Made by a program: the position numbers and the translations under genes. From Paralichthys olivaceus (lineage: Eukaryota; Chordata; Actinopteri; Pleuronectiformes; Paralichthyidae), in contig NC_091111.1 of assembly GCF_024713975.1 (NCBI RefSeq), positions 18,883,501-18,947,500 on the forward strand: DNA of 64,000 nt, written 5' to 3'. Of this stretch, positions 48,821 to 60,886 are shown in pieces (position 1 is the stretch's first letter; every line of letters begins with the position of its first letter). Below the pieces are notes generated by a model, which was not told where the DNA came from, made no database searches, and worked only from the letters and a program-made list of their open reading frames with translations.

Positions 48821-50948
48821 ATGTCTTCGGAGGAAGAGGACGATCGTCAGCGCAGACTTCTGGGTATCTTCATGAGAGCTGAGATCAAGCTTCATAGAAT
48901 CGGTCTGTATAACCACAATGTGGCTTCTAGTGAGCTCTGCGGTTTGTGCAGACAGAGAACAGTCGACCCGGGGCCTGTTTCAGCTTCAGTGGAGACACAG
49001 CGAGTTGTTTTCACCCTGAGTTTCTCCTTCTCTGTAGCGGAAACTTTCAGACTGAAGCAGGTGTCAGTCATGGTGTGCACTTTACAGACAGACACACAAT
49101 AAGCTACATTTACTTCTGATTGACTCATTGAATCCAAATGTCTCTGGAGGCAGGAATCAGCACAAACTGTGTCGATATTTCTTTTCCTGTGTGAGTTCAC
49201 ATGATGAGTTCCCAGCTCTCAGCTTCTGTAGCAGCACCTGTGGTCCCTCTCCACCCGATAAAGTTACTCATCTTGAGATTCCTCCTCAAGCGCTGTTCCC
49301 ATCCGTACATGTGTTTTTGAGTTGTTTTGTAACGTGAACAGATAATGGTGATAACAGTATCCTGCTGCCGGATTTACTGGTGCACACACACCACCCATCA
49401 ACACCACCCCTTCCAACAGGAGAGAGGGAAGGAACATGCCTACAGACAGGCCTTTGAGAACAGGGTTGAGAAGGGGATCATGATACTTTGGATTTTGACC
49501 AACATATACGTATCACATTTGTATTATCAAGACTCCCAAGAATCTGTGTCAACTTGTGGAAAAGGGGCATAATGTGTCATTTGACGCTGGCTGGGGTGCA
49601 GTTCTTGATAATCCACATTTTATGATATAGTTGTAAGGATCTTCAAGCAAAACCTCATCTACTGTTGTCTTGATGGAGAGAACTTTTTTATTCTTTTTTT
49701 TTTTTTTTTTTTACTAACACAGTTGTAACCACTGCCTTCTGTCTCTCTGTTCCTCCAGAGCTCCCACAGCAGCATGTCTGTAAAGAGGAGGAGGTTCTCA
49801 CTGACCAGCAGCTCTGTAACCAGGAGAGGAACTCCAGTCTGGAGCAAGAGGAACCAAAACCTTTGCAGATTAAAGAGGAACCAGAGGAAATCTGGATTGG
49901 TCAAGAGGGAGAGCAGCTCGTACTGAAGCAGGAGACTGAAACCTTCATGTTGACTCCTTATTATGAGGGACTCTACCACAGTGAGCACCAGCTCCTCTCT
50001 CACAACTCTAATGTGGCTGAGAGTCAAGATCAGAACAGAAGAAACCTTATGGATTTAGGATCAACAATAAATGACTCAGAGATTGACTCTAATACTCACA
50101 CAGGTGAAAAGTCTTTCAAATGTGACACTTGTGGAAAAGCTTATGTGTATGAGTATCAATTGAAAATACATCTGAGAGTCCACACAGGTGAAAAACCATA
50201 TTTATGCATAATATGTGGAAAAGCATACATTACTGTGTTCAGTTTAAAAAGGCATATGACAAGTCACACAGGCGAGAAGCCATTTTCTTGCAAAATATGT
50301 GGGAAATGTTTTGGGCGCAGTGGCGTCTTGAAAGTACACATGAGGAGTCACACAGGTGAGAGGCCATATTCTTGCGAAAGTTGTGGGAAGAGTTTCAGTG
50401 ACATTTCAGCATTGAATAAACATATGAGTGTGCACACAGGTGAAAAGCCGTTCTCTTGTGAAACATGTGGGAAATGTTTTGTAAGTAAAGGCGTTTTGAA
50501 AGTACACATGAGAACTCACACAGGTGACAAGCCGTACTCCTGCAGCTTCTGTGGGAAAACATTTAGAGAGAAGTCAGGTTTGAAAAAACACATAAGCATG
50601 CACACAGGTGAGCAGCCATTCTCTTGTGAAACATGTGGGAAAGGTTTTGTATGCGCTAATGATTTGAAGGTCCACATCAGAACTCACACAGGTGAGAAGC
50701 CGTTCCCCTGCAGCACATGCGGGAAAAGATTTCGTGAGAAGTCAGGTTTGAAAAAACATATGAGCGTACACACAGGAGAGAAGCCGTTTTCTTGTGAAAC
50801 ATGTGGAAAGAGTTATGCACGTAGTAGCATCTTGAAAGTCCACATGAGATCTCACACAGGTGAGAAGCCGTACTCCTGCAACACTTGTGGGAAAAGATTC
50901 TATCAGTTGTCAGACATGAAAAAGCATTTAAGAGTTCATACAGATTAA
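48821..50948 (+). CDS. ZNF gene F, 10 C2H2 fingers
   Basis: Two exons: 48,821-48,902 and 49,759-50,948, phase 1, joined product 423 aa. The first exon is the short type (MSSEEEDDRQRRLLGIFMRAEIKLHRI, 27 aa), 30 residues shorter than the MSSVQ type. The second exon starts [20 protein letters not shown], has an acidic region, then FKCDTCGKAYVYEYQ and nine further fingers with TGEKP-type linkers. Fingers 6 and 8 (FREKSGLKKH) are near copies, as are 5 and 7, so a two-finger unit was duplicated. The last finger ends LRVHTD. AATAAA at 51,569 would end the transcript. All ten fingers keep both Cys and both His. Expected to be a nuclear DNA-binding regulator; target unknown. Confidence 0.88.
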
Positions 50949-51568
50949 AAGTTGTGTATTTACATGTGAGAGAGTTTTCTGTCTTTGTGATTTGATGGTC
51001 CACAGTTCACACGGCAACACCTTGGGGTAAAGATATTTTGAAGTGACACATATCGATAATATTAGAGGAGATCACAAAGATCAGAGACTCGACCTTTAAC
51101 GAGCCAAAACTGTTTGATTTAAATTTGCACCCATTCCCTTTGAAGTAATCACTTTTTGCAACAAAACACTTTGAAATGCTCCCTAGAACCCCCCAAAATT
51201 AAAATTCTTGGAAAGATATTTCTATCAAATGTATATTTCTTGAAGGGCGGGTATAGCTCACCTGGTACAGGTGGATTTCTTGAATGATTTTTATTTTACT
51301 ATTTCCCAATCTCAATTATATGACGTCATATAAAGTTTGTGATATTGAAGATGTTAATTAATGTATAAAGTCTGTGATATTGAAGATGATACATTTATAC
51401 ATTTGAGATATTGAAGATGGTAAATTATGTGGTACTGTGGGTTCATCCTGTCAGTTAGTGTATTTTTTGACAACATCAAATTTATCCAATTTTGATCATT
51501 TCAGGCTTCTAATGTAAAACATTTAAGTTGTAGATGTTCTTTGTGGCCTATATGAAATATACCATATG

Positions 51569-51574
51569 AATAAA
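51569..51574 (+). other. candidate poly(A) signal of gene F
   Basis: AATAAA 620 bp after the gene F stop; another occurs near 51,643. Confidence 0.4.
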
Positions 51575-52069
51575 GTTGAATTTTGTCAGAATATCTCTCT
51601 CAATGATGGTTCATCAAACTGATGTTCACAAATTGATGGATTGAATAAAGAGGGTAATTATGAGCACCATCAGTCTAATGGCGTATCTATGCAGTCTTTA
51701 CTATTACTTCACTATGTAACCATCACTGCTCATAACCATGCGTCCTGAATGTTTGCATGGGAACATCCACTGTAACGGAAACTCGGAGCCAAGAATTTCA
51801 GACGATTCCAAACATGGCAATGATGAAGGTCTTTAAAAACCACCTCTAAAGCAAAATCATGCAACAACTCACAGTAAAATAACAGCATCAAATAATTTTG
51901 ATTATTATTATTTTGCAAGGACTACAGCACAACAATGTATAATTAACTGGTGTATAGGGTGTTGAGGGAAGGGTTGAGGTGCAGATTCAGCTGAGAGCCT
52001 GGTAGGGAACAGATAGAGGCTGAAGAGGTCACACACACACACATAGGTTTTCTTGGCCCATGTCCAATC

Positions 52070-52160
52070 CCCCCCAACACGTTTTGTGGACATATGTTCA
52101 GCAGTTTCTGCATAATCCAGCCGACAAACCAACCAACAGACAGACCAATTTGTGAAAATT
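52070..52160 (-). repeat. dispersed repeat family R, short fragment
   Basis: 'GCATAATCCAGCCGACAAAC' and 'CAACCAACAGACAGACCAA' resemble the head of family R in reverse. Confidence 0.35.
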
Positions 52161-52406
52161 TTATTTTCTCTCCAGCTGAATTTCATTGATGACTTTGTAA
52201 GTTATTAAGCAATCAATTATTTTGCAGTAAAACCAATGATAAGAGATGAAAGAATTAATTGCAGATACATTGCTACCACTTAAACCGATGATGCTCAGAC
52301 TTCCTCCAATGATTCAGTCCACAGGTTTGTGATCAATCTGAAGAACTAGCATTGAAAGCAATAATAATATACTTGCTGTCAAAATGTTGTCACAAAAGCA
52401 AGTAAG

Positions 52407-52412
52407 TTTATT
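52407..52412 (-). other. candidate poly(A) signal of gene C
   Basis: AATAAA on the minus strand about 910 bp after the gene C stop, in a tail ('TTTATTTATAGAGCGCATCTC' on plus) resembling the shared ZNF 3' tail. Confidence 0.35.
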
Positions 52413-53325
52413 TATAGAGCGCATCTCAAAAAAATCTACATTTACAACTTGTGTTTCACATTTGAATTTAAAAAATGTGTGAACTTGATGTGATCAAAAA
52501 ATACAAAAGATAGACCAGATCATAGAACAATAGAAAGAAAAGACTGTAGTTGGAATGATGACCCAACAGAACCACAGTTAATCCACACCAGAGACACATC
52601 AGAGAAACCAGCCATGTTCCTGATATGAAACAGGAGAGCATTTAAAACATCATTTATATTTTTATTTGTTCCAAGATTTGGGAGATATTGATACAAATTT
52701 TAAATGATTATTGTTGTAAACACTTATGAATAATAAATTAATACAAACAGAAAAAAAGAAACAACAAATTTGAGCCTGATTTTTACAGTCAGGGACAAAA
52801 CCAAGAGCATGCTCGTATTATTCTTTAACATTCGCAGGCTTGTGCAACATGAATCAATCATTGCAAATGTGAACTATTCTTATTCATTGAAGGAAACATA
52901 AGGCACAAACACCTGGAATGTGGCACAACTGCATGCTCCATCACGATGTTCTCATTCAAAGTGGATTCAAACAAATCGTATTGGCAGAATGAACCCTGCT
53001 CGACAGATTTGGCTCCCAGCCCCAGCCTTGTGAATTGCTTATGGTGCATGTTGTGCTTAAAGATTGGGAGTTCTAAGTAGGAACACTGGGAACCGTCTGT
53101 GTCTGGACAAAGTTATTGTGTTGAAGGAGACCATGACCAAATTTAAATCAGGAACAGTTCTGACCTGTTAAAGATCTCTGAGATTTTTGATCTCAGGTCA
53201 TATGACTTCCAAATGTGTCACTTCAAAGTATCTTTTCCTCAAGATGGTGCAGTGATACGAATTCTCCCCAGTGTGATGTCATGTGCATCATCAATTAATC
53301 AATAAGCATGAAAGATCTATGATTT

Positions 53326-55079
53326 TTAAGTATGAATTTTTAGATGCCTTTTCATGTCTGACGAACGACAGAATCTTTTCCCACAGGTGTTGCAGGAGAA
53401 CGGCTTCTCACCTGTGTGAATTTTCATGTGGACTTTCAAACCACTACTACTTACAAAACATTTCTCACATATTTCACAAGAATGCAACTTTTCACCTGTG
53501 TGCAGGCTCATATGACCTTTTAAACCTGACTTCACTATAAATGTTTTCCCACAGGTGTTGCATGAATATGGCTTCTCACCAGTGTGACGCCTCATGTGGA
53601 CTTTCAAATCACTACTACTCACAAATCTTTTCCGACATATTTTACAAGAATACGGCTTCTCACCTGTGTGAGTTCTCATGTGGATTTTCAAATCACAAAT
53701 ACGAACAAAACATTTCTGACATACTTTGCAAGAATACGGCTTTTCACCTGTGTGTAATCTCCTATGCTCCCTCAATGCTGAGATGTGATTAAAGCTTTTC
53801 CCACAGTTTTCGCAAGAAAATGGCTTCTCACCTGTATGAGTTCTCATGTGGACTTTTAAGTTGCCACTACGTACAAAACATTTGCGACATATTTTACAAA
53901 TATAAGGCTTCTCTCCCGTGTGAGTTCTCATGTGGACTTTCAGATCACTACTACTTACAAAGCATTTTTGACATGTTTTGCAAATATACGGCTTCTCTCC
54001 TGTGTGACTCCTCATATGGACTTTTAAGACGCCACTCCGTACAAAACTTTTGTGACATATTTTGCAAGAATATGGCTTTTCACCTGTGTGAGTTGTCATA
54101 TGCCTTTTTAAAGTGGACATGGTACTGAATGTCCTTCCACATATTTTACATAAAAATGGCTTCTCACCTGTGTGGATTCTCAGATGTATTTTTAAGTGAC
54201 TCTCATACACAAAAGCTTTTCCACAAGTGTCACATTTGAAAGACTTTGTTAGAGTATTAGAGTTAATCTCTGATATGGGCGAGTTGTAAACATTGTCTCT
54301 GTGACTCCTGTTTTCATAAATACTATCCCAAGGCTTTGATTCTGGATTTCTAGTTGATCCTGAATCCACGTGTTTTCTTCTGTGCTGATCTTGGCTCTCA
54401 GCTACAGGAGAGTTGTGACAGAGGAGCTGGTGCTCACTGTCTGGTTCTGGTTCTCTGTCGTCACTTTCTTCATAATCAGGAGTCAACATGAAGGTTTCAG
54501 TCTCCTGCTTCACTTCGAGCTGCTCTCCCTCCTGACTGATCCAGATTTCCTCCTGTTCCTCTTTAATCTGTTGTGGCTCTGGGTCCTCTTGATACAAACT
54601 GGAGTTCATCTCCTGGTTACAGAGCGGCTGGTCAGTGAGAACCTCCTCCTCTTTACAGACATGCTGCTGTGGGAGCTCTGGAGGAACAGAGAGACACAAG
54701 AGATAAGTAAGACCAACCAACTTTTTACCTTAAAATAGCAACTTTAAAATGACGTTGATGGTTCAGTGACTTAGAATAGGGAGAGTGGAGCCTTTTGAAA
54801 CCTTTGGTCGATGTTATGAGAGCAACAATAAAGAGGAATTCATCTTAAAAATGTCTTGATGTTCACATTCATACACTAATTTAGTACAGAACAAAAAGCA
54901 GTGGAACACAAACTGATTCAATTCATCACACAATTCATCTGACACACACAAGGTTTTTTTATTGGGACCTGGTCTCATGAGGTTTGACGGTCTGTTGTCA
55001 TGTCCGAGTGGAGAACACACAGAGAATCAAGTGGGACGTTCACATTGTGGTTGTACAGACCGATCATGTGCGGCCTCAT
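53326..55079 (-). CDS. ZNF gene C, 11 fingers, damaged first exon
   Basis: The terminal exon 53,326-54,677 is fully open: acceptor [31 protein letters not shown], acidic region with EDPEPQQIKEEQEE, linker, and 11 intact C2H2 fingers ending MKRHLKIHT; it is the longest array in the window. The first exon (55,061-55,209) is broken: after MSSVQYL a 16-bp deletion gives a stop (MSSVQYLSD), and a further 7-bp deletion lies downstream. The donor ATGATCG|GTCTGT survives. An ATG at 55,079 in the frame of exon 2 (MRPHMI, then ELPQQ) would still allow a protein with a six-residue N-terminus (about 455 aa). Whether this start is used is unknown; otherwise the gene is silent despite clean fingers. Confidence 0.7.
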
Positions 55080-55209
55080 GTCCGGGTTCAGAACGATGTC
55101 CAGCAGTCTGCGCCGACGATCCACCTCTTCTTCGTGCTGGGTTTTTCAAAGACTGTGAATATTTCTTCAGCAGCAGCAGTTAGTCGCTCAAATACTGAAC
55201 CGAAGACAT
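55080..55209 (-). pseudogene. frameshifted 5' part of gene C first exon
   Basis: Homologous to residues 1-50 of the MSSVQ first exons but spread over three frames: MSSVQYLSD then a stop; [17 protein letters not shown]; and [17 protein letters not shown]. Two deletions of 16 and 7 bp account for the shifts. Confidence 0.85.
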
Positions 55210-55317
55210 CGCTGCTCCGTCAACCACTCGAGGATTTACCCGAGACACGAACACACTACCGTCTTCCAGCGAACTGCTAACACTGAGCTAACGCTGCTAG
55301 CGCTGCTGCCTTTGTTT

Positions 55318-55346
55318 ACTTCCGGTGCACTTTCAACTTCCGGAAG
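55318..55346 (-). promoter_or_regulatory. candidate gene C promoter with two ETS-type motifs
   Basis: ACTTCCGG at 55,318-55,325 in the position conserved in genes A, D and E, plus a palindromic CTTCCGGAAG at 55,337-55,346. Confidence 0.5.
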
Positions 55347-55354
55347 AGAAACAT

Positions 55355-55900
55355 TCTTTTTTCTTTTATTGAATAAAAACCACAACAACAATAATAACAA
55401 GAACTAGATCCAGATACAGTTCAACAGATGATGAGCAGACGCTGCTTTATCGATTCACGATGAGCAAGAGACAAAACAGACATGAGACTTAAATAATAAG
55501 AGACGAAAGAAAGGAATAATAAATAAATACAAATGAAGTTAAAAATCTCTTCCCTTGCTTTCGGAACCACCTTCGTCAGAGCCTTTTTTCTTCCTCTGAC
55601 AATTAATTTGACTCATGGCTTGAATTCCTCTTCCCACCTTTTCCCACTCATTTTCCCTCCTCTCATCTTCCTCACTAAACTCCATGCTGTTGCTATCCGA
55701 TTCCCTCCCTGACACCCTGTCAGAGTTTGCTATGAACACTTTACGTTTACTGTTCCGAACCTATTCAGGCCGTCATTCGATATTTCCACAGGCTACACAC
55801 CACAAGACTCAATCCTCCTGCTTGTCAGTCCCGATGTCCACAAATCCAAACTCTGTGTCATTTAACAAAGTCTGATCGAGACGATAATGTGTTGTAGCTA
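55355..55900 (-). mobile_element. candidate retroposed fragment upstream of gene C
   Basis: On the minus strand there is an open stretch FIANSDRVSGRESDSNSMEF then EEDERRENEWEKVGRG and QRKKKGSDEGG, preceded in related frames by EFGFVDIGTDKQED with stops between. It ends with a 3' UTR-like run, AATAAA and an A-rich tail (AAAGAAAAAAGAA) only about 10 bp from the promoter motif of gene C. The acidic/basic composition recalls ORF1-type proteins of fish LINEs, but no diagnostic domain is seen, so the class is a guess. Confidence 0.4.
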
Positions 55901-56950
55901 CACACAGTGATTCAAACTCTATGCAAACTTCTTAAGTGTTAATTGGCGGTTGTCACACAACGGGTTGGTACATTCCCGCCACCAGCTGCTAGAGTGTGGA
56001 TCAAGATCTCTACTGTTTACAATTAAAAAAGAAAAACCTCTCATGTCCTGTTGATCAGATTTGTTGTTCTAAGATGTTGAGATATGATTTGAATGAATTT
56101 ATTTGAGTAGAATCCAGTCTGATTATTTGATAACAGAAATTCAGAGCAAACTAACCAAATAGTACGTGTTGTATTTTAGGCCAAGTTAAAGTATTAGAAG
56201 AAAACGATCATACATCACTTCATATAAAACTTCACGTCACTGAACATTGATCACATATGTGTATGGTACAGAAATGTTTTTATGTTTCTCCTGAATGGAA
56301 AAACAGTTGTGATCACAAAGTCATTTACTGTTGTACAAAAACCATAGACTAAATAAAGACGGACAACATGTAAGCTCCCCAAGGTAAAGCGAGAATACCT
56401 TGATCCCCTTGTGGTTATCTGCAGTATCGCTTGGAATTGGTTTCTGTCATTATTTTGTTCAAGTGTTAATATTTCAAGCTATTCAATGCTATAAAAACAT
56501 GTTGAAACAGGACCTAATATTTATTTATTATATTTTGGACTGAAATAATAGTGTACTAAAAACTGTAAAAAATGCTGCTTGTATTTAGAGAAAACAGGAC
56601 ATTAAGTACAAACTCACTCAATTGGAGTTGGAAGTACATTTAATTGCTGATTAAACCAGTCAACAACAATCAAAAGCATGATTCATGAAATTGAAGCCAC
56701 TGAATATCCTTGAGTTCTACATTTCATTTGAAGATCGTAACTTCTCACTAAAGTAATACAGTGAAAGAACAGGTGGTCAGGACATGGACTGCAAAGGGAA
56801 AGGGCACCGTTTTCTTTTTTAAAAGTCAGTGTCCATCAAAATGATTTTGAATCAGTAATTTTAGGGTAAAATTGTCGGATAATGTTGTTTCCAGAGGTAA
56901 GTTATAAAGACCTCCTTCATTGTTGCCATGTTTGTATGTACCTGTCTCCA
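55901..56950. other. intergenic, unassigned
   Basis: About 1 kb, AT-rich, with no gene-like ORF and no clear repeat unit apart from 'ACCATAGACTAAATAAAGAC'-type sequence near 56,341 that also occurs in other fish short repeats. Confidence 0.5.
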
Positions 56951-57153
56951 TGTTCAGAACACATGGTAGTATGTGGGCAGTGATGAATACATACTTTAAA
57001 ATAGACATATCTATTTTCATCAGTAGAAAGAGCAGAAATGAGCCTTTAGACTGATGATGCTCACAATTACTCTCATTGTTCAATCCATCAAATTGGGAAC
57101 ATCAGTCTGAAGAATCAGCATTGAAAGAAATATTCTAGTTATTAAAATAAAAG

Positions 57154-57159
57154 TTTATT
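57154..57159 (-). other. candidate poly(A) signal of gene D
   Basis: AATAAA on minus about 755 bp after the gene D stop, in the tail shared with gene E and exon A1. Confidence 0.35.
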
Positions 57160-57234
57160 TACATGGCACATTTCAAAAAGCAGTATAGAACATATTCTAC
57201 ATGAGTTCACCTCTGTAGACTGAAATAATAAATA

Positions 57235-57252
57235 TATATATATATATATATA
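57235..57252. repeat. (TA)n run
   Basis: About nine TA units, shorter in the duplicate near 60,961. Confidence 0.8.
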
Positions 57253-57913
57253 AATACAGACAATATAAAATAAAGGACATGTTATAGTAAAGACTGTAGT
57301 AGATGACCCTATAGATCATTTATCATCATCAACACTAAACTTATATAAAAACATAAAACATAAAACCGATTTGTTCTTTAAAATGTGTAAAATACAAATA
57401 ATATAGGAACCCTGTTGTTTGCATTTAAATAAAGTGTGTATACACACATTTATTTAAATGTGTAAACTTAGACAGTGAAAAAAGTCCAGTTATCTCAACA
57501 ACAACTTCATCTAACTCAAAATCCAAATTTGTGTTTGGGTGAGTAGAGCTCAACCGATATGGATTGTTGGGGGTTTCCAGGGAGCGTTCCAAGCGTGGCA
57601 GGAATGTTGGAAAAGATCTATAGTTACACAAGGTGACTACTTCAAAGGGAAACGGGTCCAGATTTAAACCAGGAACAGTTTTTGTTTGTTAAAGGTTCAG
57701 TCTCTGATCTTTTTGATCTCACCTCATACGACTTCAAAATGTTGCAGTTCAAAATATATTTTTACTCCAGAGTTGCAGTGATGAATTCTCAAAGGTGTGA
57801 GCTCTTCTCATGTGTGTTGTCAATCACCACTAACCCTGAAAGCTCTCCTACTCGTTTTGTAAACACAAATTTTTACCTGTAAGAATCTTTAAATGCATTT
57901 TCATGTGTGTAAA

Positions 57914-59797
57914 CTAAGAGAAGCTTTTATTACGTGTTGCAGGCTTCTCACCTGTGTGAGTTCTCATGTGCAGTTTCAATTCATCACTACGTCCAAACCT
58001 TTTCCCACATGTTTGGCAACAATATGGCTTCTCACCTGTGTGAATTCTCATATGAACTTTCAAATCTCCACTCATTACAAAACCTTTCTGACATATTTTA
58101 CACAAAAAGGGCCTCTCACCAGTGTGAAACCTCATATGAACTTTCAAATCACCACTTTTCACAAACCGTTTCTGACATATTTCGCATAAAAATGGCTTCT
58201 CACCAGTGTGAAACCTCACATGGACTTTCAAATTACCACTACTTACAAAACGTTTTGTACATGTTTGGCAACAATACGGCTTCTCACCTGTGTGAATTCT
58301 CATGTGGACTTTCAATTCATCACTACGTCCAAACCTTTTCCTGCATATTTTGCATAAATAAGGTTTCTCACCTGTGTGTGTTCTCAGATGAATCTTCAAT
58401 TTATAATTGTACACAAAAAATTTTCCACAAGTGTCACATTTGAAAGAATTTTCACTTGTATGAGTATCAGGGTTAATCTCTGATGTGTGAGAGTTAAAAA
58501 CATTGTCTCTGTGACTCCTGTTTTCATGAAGACTCTTCTGTGCTCTGGTTTCTACATTTCTAGTTGATCCTGAATCCACATGTTTTCTTCTGTGCTGATC
58601 TTGGCTCTCAGCTTCAGGAGAGTTGTGAGAGAGGAGCTGGTGCTCACCGACTGGTTCTGGTTCTCTGTCGTCACTTTCTTCATAATCAGGAGTCAACACG
58701 AAGGTTTCAGTCTCCAGCTTCAGTACGAGCTGCTCTCCCTCCTGACTGGTGCACATTTCCTCTTGTTCCACTTTAGTCTGAGGAGGTTTTGGTTCCTCTT
58801 GGTCCAGACTGGAGTTCCTCTCCTGGTTACAGAGCTGCTGGTCAGTGAGAACCTCCTCCTCTTTACAGACATGCTGCTGTGGGAGCTCTGGAGGAACAGA
58901 GAGAAACAAGACAGAGGTTACAACTGTGATTATGAAATAAAGACAATTTAGAGTCAGATCTGAAAATTACTGTGAAAGTTAACAATACTAACTGCTTCTC
59001 CAGTTTTAGCACCACATGTTGTTGTAAGAGGATTTCATATTTCCATTGAATCATTTATGTTGTTTGAAACAAACATTCAAATTTATAAAGTCTATTTTAT
59101 TTATGAGAGCAACAAAATAAAGTAGCATGCAGTGTTTTCTCCATCCAGACCACATTAGGTCAGGTCCGTATCAAGAACCAGTCTGTTACTGATCAGGACC
59201 TGGTGTGATGTGGTCTTGGTATGTAAGAAAACCAGCTTCCTTATTTTAAAACAGAATAAATGTTTCACAAAGATGAAGTATGTTCTGAAGAGTCATTCGC
59301 TTCTCTGTGATAATCTAGTCCTGACTTGACCAATCTGAGTCTATTGTTCCTTATATCACGACCTGGTTCCATGTTCTCTACACGGGAAGAAAACTGTGAA
59401 ATCTCTTTTGATGCATTTTCACAAACACAATCAGTGTCTCACACAATCTGCACGTGTGTTTCCAAACTTCCTGGAATCATGTTTAGTGGAGGCCTGGTTT
59501 GACGAGGACAAATCCAGGTTCCATCTAACGTCAGGTTTTTAAATGAGACCTGCTGAAACAATGGTCACTGTTTTTAATGTTGGTGACAATGTTGAACATC
59601 GACAATCAAGGATTCTGGTACAGACCGATCCTGTGCAGCTTCACTTCAGGTTTCAGAACGATATCCAGCAGTCTGCGCTGACGATCCACCTCTTCTTCGT
59701 ACTGGACGATGGTTTTTTCAAAGACTGTGAATATTTCTTCAGCAGCAGCAGTTAGTCGCTCACTGATCAACTCTCTCAAATACTGAACCGAAGACAT
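57914..59797 (-). CDS. ZNF gene D, 6 C2H2 fingers
   Basis: Exons 59,626-59,797 ([15 protein letters not shown] to KLHRI) and 57,914-58,887 (from [13 protein letters not shown]), phase 1, 381 aa. The acidic/linker region is about 150 residues, then six fingers with contact residues YYKI, RDEV, SGNV, KGDV, MGDV, RDEL. Linkers are TGEKP/TGERP. The protein ends HTGEKPATRNKSFS; beyond the stop the frame continues as a decayed finger (FTHMKMHLKI), so the array was once longer. Poly(A) signal likely at 57,154. The first exon, intron and promoter are almost identical to those of gene E and locus A. Probable nuclear DNA-binding factor; target unknown. Confidence 0.88.
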
Positions 59798-59899
59798 CGC
59801 TGCTCCGTCAACTACTTGAAGATTCACCCGAGACACGAACACACTACCGCCTCCAGCGAACTGCTAACACTGAGCTAACGCTGCTAGCGCTGTCTGTTT

Positions 59900-59907
59900 A
59901 CTTCCGG
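59900..59907 (-). promoter_or_regulatory. ETS-type motif, gene D promoter
   Basis: ACTTCCGG (CCGGAAGT on the coding strand) 103 bp upstream of the ATG, at the same spacing as in locus A and about 8 bp closer than in gene E. Confidence 0.5.
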
Positions 59908-60880
59908 TGGGTGTCACACTGCGAAGGTCCGACACAGAGACAGGGTCAACTTTTCATCTTCACAGCTCAAATGTTTATAGCGCCCCCTCCCGACAGATGT
60001 GGGAACCTGCCTCTGTAGATTCACACCAATGTTGCAGTTTACAATCAGACTCTATTAGTTATAATACAGAGTGAAATCATCGGGAGAGAATTCAACAAGA
60101 CATAGACCAGTCATCATACATGTCTATTTATCACGCTATCACAGACTGTAAATAAAGATGGATGACAGAACTCCTCTCCCTCCACTTGAACACAAATGGT
60201 GGGAAAATATGTCGGACACAAGTGACGCCATCTTGCACTTTTGACGTTATTTGCACTCAGAGTCTGCGCAGTAGTGATCGTGTCGTGGAGCCACAGTGTT
60301 GAGATCCTGCTGATCAGCTCTGCTGCCAAAACATACACTCAACCAATCACCAGGAACCTTCCATCAGTGAGAAAGAGAAGAGAAACTCGTACATTCCTTT
60401 ATTTACGAGGCTACGTTGCAATAACGTTGTCACGAAAGACAGAAAAATATATATTTCTGATCATAGTTTCTCTGAAACAAGCCCACAATCAAAAATACTC
60501 AAATGTATCAGGAGCAGTAACAGCCTGACAATGACCCGCCACTTTCAAACGGCTCCTAACGTTGGGAAACGATATGTTGTGAGTAAGAAACTCACCAAAC
60601 TTCATCTTGCTATTCCTCCCTAGATATCTGAGAGGACCACTGGTTTTTACTGACTTCAGTCTTTTGAAATGTCTCAATGTTCAGAACACATGGTAGTATG
60701 TGGGCAGTGATGAATACATAGTTTAAAATAGACATTTCTATTTTCATCAGTAGAAAGAGCAGAAATGAGCCTTTAGACTGATGATGCTCATAATTACTCT
60801 CATTGTTCAATCCATCAAATTGGGAACATCAGTCTGAAGAATCAGCATTGAAAGAAATATTTTAGTTATGAAAACAAAAG

Positions 60881-60886
60881 TTTATT
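60881..60886 (-). other. candidate poly(A) signal of gene E
   Basis: AATAAA on minus about 735 bp after the gene E stop, equivalent to the one after gene D. Confidence 0.35.

Larger units (their letters stand above)
50949..53325. other. intergenic region between convergent genes F and C
   Basis: About 2.4 kb that holds the 3' ends of both genes. No gene is supportable. It contains AATAAA at 51,569, a possible SINE-like fragment at 51,243-51,275, a family R fragment near 52,070-52,160, a minus-strand AATAAA at 52,407-52,412 for gene C, and a short unclassified ORF at 52,858-53,049. Confidence 0.6.
56951..59952 (-). repeat. segmental duplication unit carrying gene D
   Basis: From TGTTCAGAACACATGGTAGT through the 3' UTR, gene D and its promoter to GACACAGAGACAGGGTCAAC. 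The same order and near-identical sequence recur from 60,678 to the end of the window. Confidence 0.9.

Noticed and set aside
51243-51275. Second tRNA-like/SINE element (GGGTATAGCTCACCTGGTA)
   Set aside because: Only about 30 bp resemble a tRNA-derived head; too short to call.
52858-53049. 63-codon minus-strand ORF (MHHKQFTRLGLGAKSVEQ)
   Set aside because: Composition is protein-like and could be a transposon remnant, but no motif supports a call.
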